The translations under genes were made by a program, and so were the position numbers. DNA of 64,000 bases from Alistipes sp. GTDB lineage: Bacteria > Bacteroidota > Bacteroidia > Bacteroidales > Rikenellaceae. The DNA is taken from assembly GCA_020026415.1 (NCBI GenBank), contig JAHHQL010000001.1:124001-188000 (forward strand), in the 5' to 3' direction. The stretch's first letter is position 1, and each line of letters starts with the position of its first letter. The notes under the pieces were generated by a model. It was not told the DNA's origin and did no database searches. It worked only from the letters and a program-made list of their open reading frames with translations. Positions 59,932 through 64,000 of the stretch are shown one piece after another.

Positions 59932-59974
59932 AAACGGAGTGTCGGACAAGATGTCACGATGCTCCGTTTTTTTT
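59932..59974 (+). terminator. Terminator after the DPP-IV gene
   Basis: AAACGGAG (59932-59939) pairs with CTCCGTTT (59962-59969) around an inner TGTC-type stem, followed by Ts. Confidence 0.8.
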
Positions 59975-60144
59975 GAAAAAGGGACAAATGAAGCCGAAAA
60001 TTGAAGGTTTCCGAAGAAAAGATGTTTTTTTTGGGGACGAAATGTTTCATTTCAAGATAAATTACTATATTTACACTCGTTCTCATTGTGAAACTAAACT
60101 TTGAGACAAGCACAAAAAATTTTATAACCTAAAAAATTGTTGCT

Positions 60145-61824
60145 ATGAAATTAAAATCTTATTTATGGTCTTTGCTGACTGTTGTGGCACTTTCGTTCGC
60201 AACAACAAGTTGTAGTGATGACGACGATCCCGCTCCTGCTCCCGAAGGTGCTCCGGTCATCACATTGAACCCCGCCTCGCAGGAGGTTGCCGCAAAGGGT
60301 GGCGACTTTACGTTCGCATTCACGGTTAAGAATGCCACCGATGCCAAGGCCACGGCTAAGGCAGACGCTGCATGGGTAAAGAATGTGACCGTCAAGGAAA
60401 AACAGGTGGCATTCACGGTTGAAGCCAACGAGGGTGAGGCACGCAAGGCTGTCATCACGGTATCTTACAAAGGTGCCAAGGACGCTGAATTTGCCCTGTC
60501 GCAGGCAGGTAAGGGTGGCGAACCCCAGCCCGAAGGTCCCGCCGCTGACGGTAAGGTTAAGGAACTGACTCCCGAACAGTTCGTAAAATGGATCTATGAC
60601 GTGAAGAACGATGCCAAGAAGGAGAATTTCTTGGGTAATCTGCCCGCAGTGATCGACTTCTACGGTCCCGGTTGCGGTGAGCACCTCGTACCTATCTTCG
60701 ACCACATGGCCGCAGAGTTCAAGGGTCAGATCAACTTCTTCCGTTTCAACTTCACGATTCCTGAGGCTAAGGAGATCAAGGAATACATGGGTGTTAAGAT
60801 GTGCCCGACGCTTGGTTTCTTGAAAAAGGGCATGGCTCCCGCCATGATTGGTGAGAAAGAGGCTAACGCCATCAAGACCGACGAGTTGATGAAGGCCGCC
60901 ATCAAGAAGTATCTGGGTATTGGCGACGGTGAGACCCCTGCTCCCAATCCCGAACCCGGTATGAATCCCGCTGTCGTGTTGAAGGCTTATGCCGGTGACC
61001 CCAAAGGTGAGCACAAAGCATCGATGATCACTTTTGACGGCGTTTGCACCTCTAAAAACTGCAAAGAGGCAGGTGTTTCGATTCTTCTGACCGAGGCTCT
61101 CGAGCAGGTTTTGAAGGAGAACAACCTGACCGTGGAGCAGTTCATGTCGCAGATCTGGAAAGATACCGAGATGATGAACATGTTCCAGTCCGATTGGTTG
61201 GCTGATTTTAATGGCAAAGGTTTGCAACTGACGGTAAATCAGGTTCCTGCAAGCACCACGTTCTCGGTTCTTCTCGATGCACGTACTGCCGAGGGTGATC
61301 GCGCCGTCCTCAGAAAGGATGTAACGACCGATGATGCCGTTTCGGAGCAGGTCGGTGTAAACCTCGTTAAATTGTCGGATAAGGATTTCCGCGAGAAGGT
61401 ATGGGACTACAAATCGGGCGATTGGAAGTACAACGGTGAGAAACCTTGTGTAATCGACTTCTTCGCAACTTGGTGCGGTCCCTGCAAGCAGTTTGCTCCC
61501 ACGTTCAAGAAACTGGCCAAGGAGTATGACGGTCGCGTTCTCTTCTATCAGGTAGATGTGGATGAGTGCACCGCCGCATTCCAGGCTGCTGCCATCATGG
61601 GCGATAATAAGAAGGGTGGTATTCCTTTCTTCTGTTTCGCTCCGATGACGGGTGCTCCCTTCTTCAAGGTCGGTGGCGCAGATGAGGCTTCGTTCCGTCA
61701 GATGGTGGATACTCACTGCTTGGGCGGTACTCGTGCAAATGTTCAGATTCCCTTCAAGGCAGGTGAGTCGGATGTTTACACGGTTCGCAACAATTACAGC
61801 AATGCCCTTGTAAAGGTGAAATAA
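60145..61824 (+). CDS. BACON and double-thioredoxin lipoprotein
   Basis: A 559-residue lipoprotein (lipobox Cys23, ATTSC, then DDDD). Residues about 36-122 are a BACON Ig-like domain. Residues about 140-255 look like a thioredoxin fold in which the active site reads CGEH (Cys177 to His180), so the second Cys is lost. A middle domain (about 275-400) with VCTSKNCKEAG is unrecognised. Residues about 415-530 are a canonical thioredoxin with FFATWCGPCKQ (Cys444, Cys447). The protein probably acts in disulfide exchange in the envelope or at the cell surface. TATATTTA near 60066 resembles a -7 box. Monocistronic, convergent with the next gene. Confidence 0.87.
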   Translation: MKLKSYLWSLLTVVALSFATTSCSDDDDPAPAPEGAPVITLNPASQEVAAKGGDFTFAFTVKNATDAKATAKADAAWVKNVTVKEKQVAFTVEANEGEARKAVITVSYKGAKDAEFALSQAGKGGEPQPEGPAADGKVKELTPEQFVKWIYDVKNDAKKENFLGNLPAVIDFYGPGCGEHLVPIFDHMAAEFKGQINFFRFNFTIPEAKEIKEYMGVKMCPTLGFLKKGMAPAMIGEKEANAIKTDELMKAAIKKYLGIGDGETPAPNPEPGMNPAVVLKAYAGDPKGEHKASMITFDGVCTSKNCKEAGVSILLTEALEQVLKENNLTVEQFMSQIWKDTEMMNMFQSDWLADFNGKGLQLTVNQVPASTTFSVLLDARTAEGDRAVLRKDVTTDDAVSEQVGVNLVKLSDKDFREKVWDYKSGDWKYNGEKPCVIDFFATWCGPCKQFAPTFKKLAKEYDGRVLFYQVDVDECTAAFQAAAIMGDNKKGGIPFFCFAPMTGAPFFKVGGADEASFRQMVDTHCLGGTRANVQIPFKAGESDVYTVRNNYSNALVKVK

Positions 61825-61846
61825 TCCGAAAAGGATTTTTATAGTT

Positions 61847-61879
61847 GAGGAGCGATTCGAAGAGGATCGCTCCTCTTTG
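61847..61879 (+). terminator. Hairpin after the thioredoxin lipoprotein
   Basis: GAGGAGCGAT (61847-61856) pairs perfectly with ATCGCTCCTC (61866-61875); only three Ts follow, so it is a weak terminator backed up by the next hairpin. Confidence 0.65.
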
Positions 61880-61984
61880 TATGCGGGGAGGGGAAGGAAG
61901 AGTGCCTCCCCGCTGCTGTTTTCGGGAAAATATCCCTGCAAGACACGAGGGGAGTCTGCTTCCCATCATGGAAGATCCCCGTTG

Positions 61985-62029
61985 AAAAACGGAGGAGGAA
62001 ACCGACAGGGTTTCCTCCTCCGTTTTTTT
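61985..62029. terminator. Bidirectional terminator between convergent genes
   Basis: 19-bp perfect stem (61985-62003 with 62009-62027), five-base loop, A tract on one side and T tract on the other. It serves the thioredoxin lipoprotein gene and the TonB receptor-like gene. Confidence 0.93.
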
Positions 62030-62044
62030 GATTTTGATGCGGGG

Positions 62045-64000
62045 CTATTGGGCGACGGTACCACCTTGTTGCTTGGATTCCATGATGTCATCGTTTTTGA
62101 TCGTATGGCGTGTCGTCTTGACCCGGACGCTCTTGTGACCGAAACGCCAGCGGAGGGTAAAGCGGACGCGGCGCAATGCCTGTCGGGAGGTCTGGTTCAG
62201 GCGGTAGGTCGGATTCTCGACCGTGTAGGTATATTTCAGTGTCGGGCTGAAAAGGTCGTTGGCGGTGATGCTTAATTCGAGGCGTTTTTTGAGAAACTCC
62301 TGCTTCAGGGAGAAGTAATACGAGAAATAGTCGCCCGTGTGCGCACCGAGGAAGTTGTAGCCCGAATAGTAGAACTCTCCGGCGGTGAACCACGCATCTT
62401 TCCAAAGGGCGATGTTCATGTTCAGATTCTGATTGAAGTTGAAATGATCCGAATGGATGTTCATCCGATCGAAATCATACTTGGAATAATCGCCGCCGAA
62501 GGTCAGCGTGAGGTTGAATTTCCGCGAGGGGTTCATCGTCAGCGAGGAGAAGAACCCGACGCTGCGCGTGTGTACGTCGTTGCTGTATGTGGAAGTCACG
62601 ACGCCCTTGTCGTCGGCCGTGCTGTACATGCTCATCAGGTTGTTCGAGAACGAGGAGGTCACACCCGCCATAAGATTCCATTTGCGGGAATAGTAGCCGT
62701 AATTCAGGGCAAACGAATGACTGACGGCCGCCTCCAGATCGGGATTTCCGTAGGAGATGTAGAGCGGGGTGGTGGATTCGACGGCGGGCGAGAGCATCTG
62801 CACCGAGGGGCGTTGCAGACGCTGTGTGTAACTCAGCGACAACGAATGCGTGGGGCGCGGCAGGAAGGAGATGCTCACGAACGGCACGATGTTGAACTGC
62901 CGATTGCGGAACGAGTAACGCGCATGATCCTGATCCTCGGCTTCGGCATCGTTCCACGTACGCTCCATGCGGGTGCCGACACGTGCCGACCATTTGGCGC
63001 AGGTGATCCCGTAACCCGCATAGAGGGCGAGGATGTGCTGGCGGTAGTCCATGTCGGAGTAGGGGCCCGGGGCGTAGTCGGTGTCGGGATCGGGACGCAC
63101 CAATGAGGTCATCGGCGTGGTGTTGTGGCGGTAGATGTGCTTGATGCCTGCCTCGACGGAGTGGTGCTCCGAGAGCGGATTGGCGTAGTCGATCTGAAAG
63201 GTGTTGCTCAGGGAGGTCGATCCGTTGTCGGTGATTTTGCGGTGGGTGTATCCGCCCTGATATTCGTTGTCGGAGTCGGCATTGAATTTTTCGTGAGCCA
63301 CCTCGTCCGAGAAGGTCAGAACGTGACCCGCACGGCCGAACGTGTGCTCGTAGTTGGTCGTAAGACTTGCCGTCGGGGCGGAGTAGAGATTGTGGCGGTG
63401 CTCGGTGTAGCGGAACAACTCTTCGAGCGACGGATTCTTGAGTTGGAAATCGGATGTGGCGTGCCCCGTCGATTTGTAACCACCGTACGAAAGGTTCAGC
63501 GTCAGCAGGTTCAGCGTGTCGGGCTGATAACTCATGTCGAGGTTGATTGTTCCGTTGCGGAATTTGTTGTCGGATTGAGCCCGACTGTCGTTGTAACGGT
63601 TTTCGGAATCGAAATTTTCTTGTCGGGAAAGGATTGTCGAGTGCATGGGGGCATCGTAATACCACCCTTGGAGGTTCATGGCGAATTTGCCCTTTTGCAA
63701 CGAGAAATTCGCCCCCGCATTGTAGCCTGCGGGATCGTCCGAGGAAGTGATGATGCCCGCGTAGAGCGATCCGTTGTAGCCAAATTCGTGTTTCTTCTTG
63801 ACGGTCACGAGGTTGATCACACCGCTCGTCCCTTCCGCATCGTATTTGACCGACGGATTGGTGATCACTTCGATGCGGCTGATCTGATCGGCGGGCATGC
63901 TCTTGATGATTTCCTTGAAATTGTTGTTGTAGGAGGTCGAAACGTGACCGTTGAGCAGGATCTTGTAGTCGCCTTTGCCGTTGAGCAGGACGTTGCCCTC
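62045..64000 (-). CDS. TonB-dependent receptor-like outer membrane protein, 5' end outside window
   Basis: The frame is open to the last base, so at least 651 residues are present and the N-terminus lies beyond the window. The first visible part is a plug domain (GDYKILLNGHVSTS, MPADQISRIEVITNPS, GTSGVINLVT) and the rest is a beta-barrel of the OMP_b-brl_3 type, with regular aromatic-ended strands. The C-terminus extends beyond the last barrel strand with a basic and polar tail (KTTRHTIKNDDIMESKQQGG), which is unusual because outer membrane barrels normally end with an aromatic residue. Cargo unknown. No SusD partner is seen. Confidence 0.88.
   Translation of the reverse strand, partial: EGNVLLNGKGDYKILLNGHVSTSYNNNFKEIIKSMPADQISRIEVITNPSVKYDAEGTSGVINLVTVKKKHEFGYNGSLYAGIITSSDDPAGYNAGANFSLQKGKFAMNLQGWYYDAPMHSTILSRQENFDSENRYNDSRAQSDNKFRNGTINLDMSYQPDTLNLLTLNLSYGGYKSTGHATSDFQLKNPSLEELFRYTEHRHNLYSAPTASLTTNYEHTFGRAGHVLTFSDEVAHEKFNADSDNEYQGGYTHRKITDNGSTSLSNTFQIDYANPLSEHHSVEAGIKHIYRHNTTPMTSLVRPDPDTDYAPGPYSDMDYRQHILALYAGYGITCAKWSARVGTRMERTWNDAEAEDQDHARYSFRNRQFNIVPFVSISFLPRPTHSLSLSYTQRLQRPSVQMLSPAVESTTPLYISYGNPDLEAAVSHSFALNYGYYSRKWNLMAGVTSSFSNNLMSMYSTADDKGVVTSTYSNDVHTRSVGFFSSLTMNPSRKFNLTLTFGGDYSKYDFDRMNIHSDHFNFNQNLNMNIALWKDAWFTAGEFYYSGYNFLGAHTGDYFSYYFSLKQEFLKKRLELSITANDLFSPTLKYTYTVENPTYRLNQTSRQALRRVRFTLRWRFGHKSVRVKTTRHTIKNDDIMESKQQGGTVAQ

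Noticed and set aside
1..64000. CRISPR arrays, tRNA or rRNA genes
   Set aside because: No regularly spaced short repeats, cloverleaf patterns or rRNA-like sequence were found on reading either strand.

Overview
The window looks like a chromosome segment of a gut Bacteroidales bacterium, most likely Rikenellaceae/Alistipes-like. This is inferred from paired SusC/SusD proteins, many lipoproteins with Asp-rich N-termini after the lipobox, promoters of the Bacteroidetes TTTG / TAnnTTTG type, few strong Shine-Dalgarno sites, and GC-rich third codon positions. No rRNA, tRNA, CRISPR array, insertion sequence or integrase was found. Almost all space is coding.

Positions 1-21,435 are mostly housekeeping: a GldH-like lipoprotein, trmB, two large surface lipoproteins on the minus strand, then an AT-rich island (about 5.3-7.5 kb) holding one MORN/YwqK-type exported protein behind a long structured leader. 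These are followed by a CLC channel with a PAS protein and a small membrane protein, trpS, an AlkD-type glycosylase, a GNAT enzyme, a large AsmA-family protein, a MATE exporter, an rRNA pseudouridine synthase, a small GNAT protein, mutY, and a ZIP plus Na+/Ca2+ exchanger pair.

Positions 21,600-31,680 form one transcription unit carrying the whole de novo UMP pathway: pyrC-carA-carB-pyrK-pyrD-pyrF-pyrE-pyrB. It begins with a consensus promoter, a 35-codon leader ORF with U-rich runs, and an intrinsic terminator whose 5' arm overlaps the leader stop codon and which sits just before pyrC. This is the layout of a UTP-sensing attenuator. CarA lacks its catalytic cysteine (Gly in the nucleophile elbow) and other glutamine-site residues, so carbamoyl phosphate is probably made from free ammonia. 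PyrB carries a C-terminal four-cysteine module like the zinc domain of PyrI.

Positions 31,700-57,700 are a polysaccharide utilization locus that reads as a high-mannose N-glycan system: SusC, SusD, an inactivated GH18-like binding protein, a DUF1735-LamG binding protein, an active GH18 endo-glycosidase, an MFS transporter fused in frame to a GH20 hexosaminidase, a GH130 phosphorylase, a ROK sugar kinase, mannose-6-phosphate isomerase, three GH92 alpha-mannosidases (one fused to a GH125 alpha-1,6-mannosidase) and a SusB-like inverting GH97 alpha-glucosidase. The inferred flow is surface release of the glycan, import, periplasmic removal of alpha-glucose and alpha-mannose caps, transport of Man-GlcNAc into the cytoplasm, phosphorolysis, and entry into glycolysis. 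No PUL regulator lies in the window.

The right end holds a DPP-IV type peptidase, a BACON plus double-thioredoxin lipoprotein, and a convergent TonB-dependent receptor-like protein that runs off the window. The strongest leads for new biology are the pyr attenuator, the glutaminase-dead CarA, the MFS-GH20 and GH92-GH125 fusions, and the structured leader at 5.6-5.9 kb.
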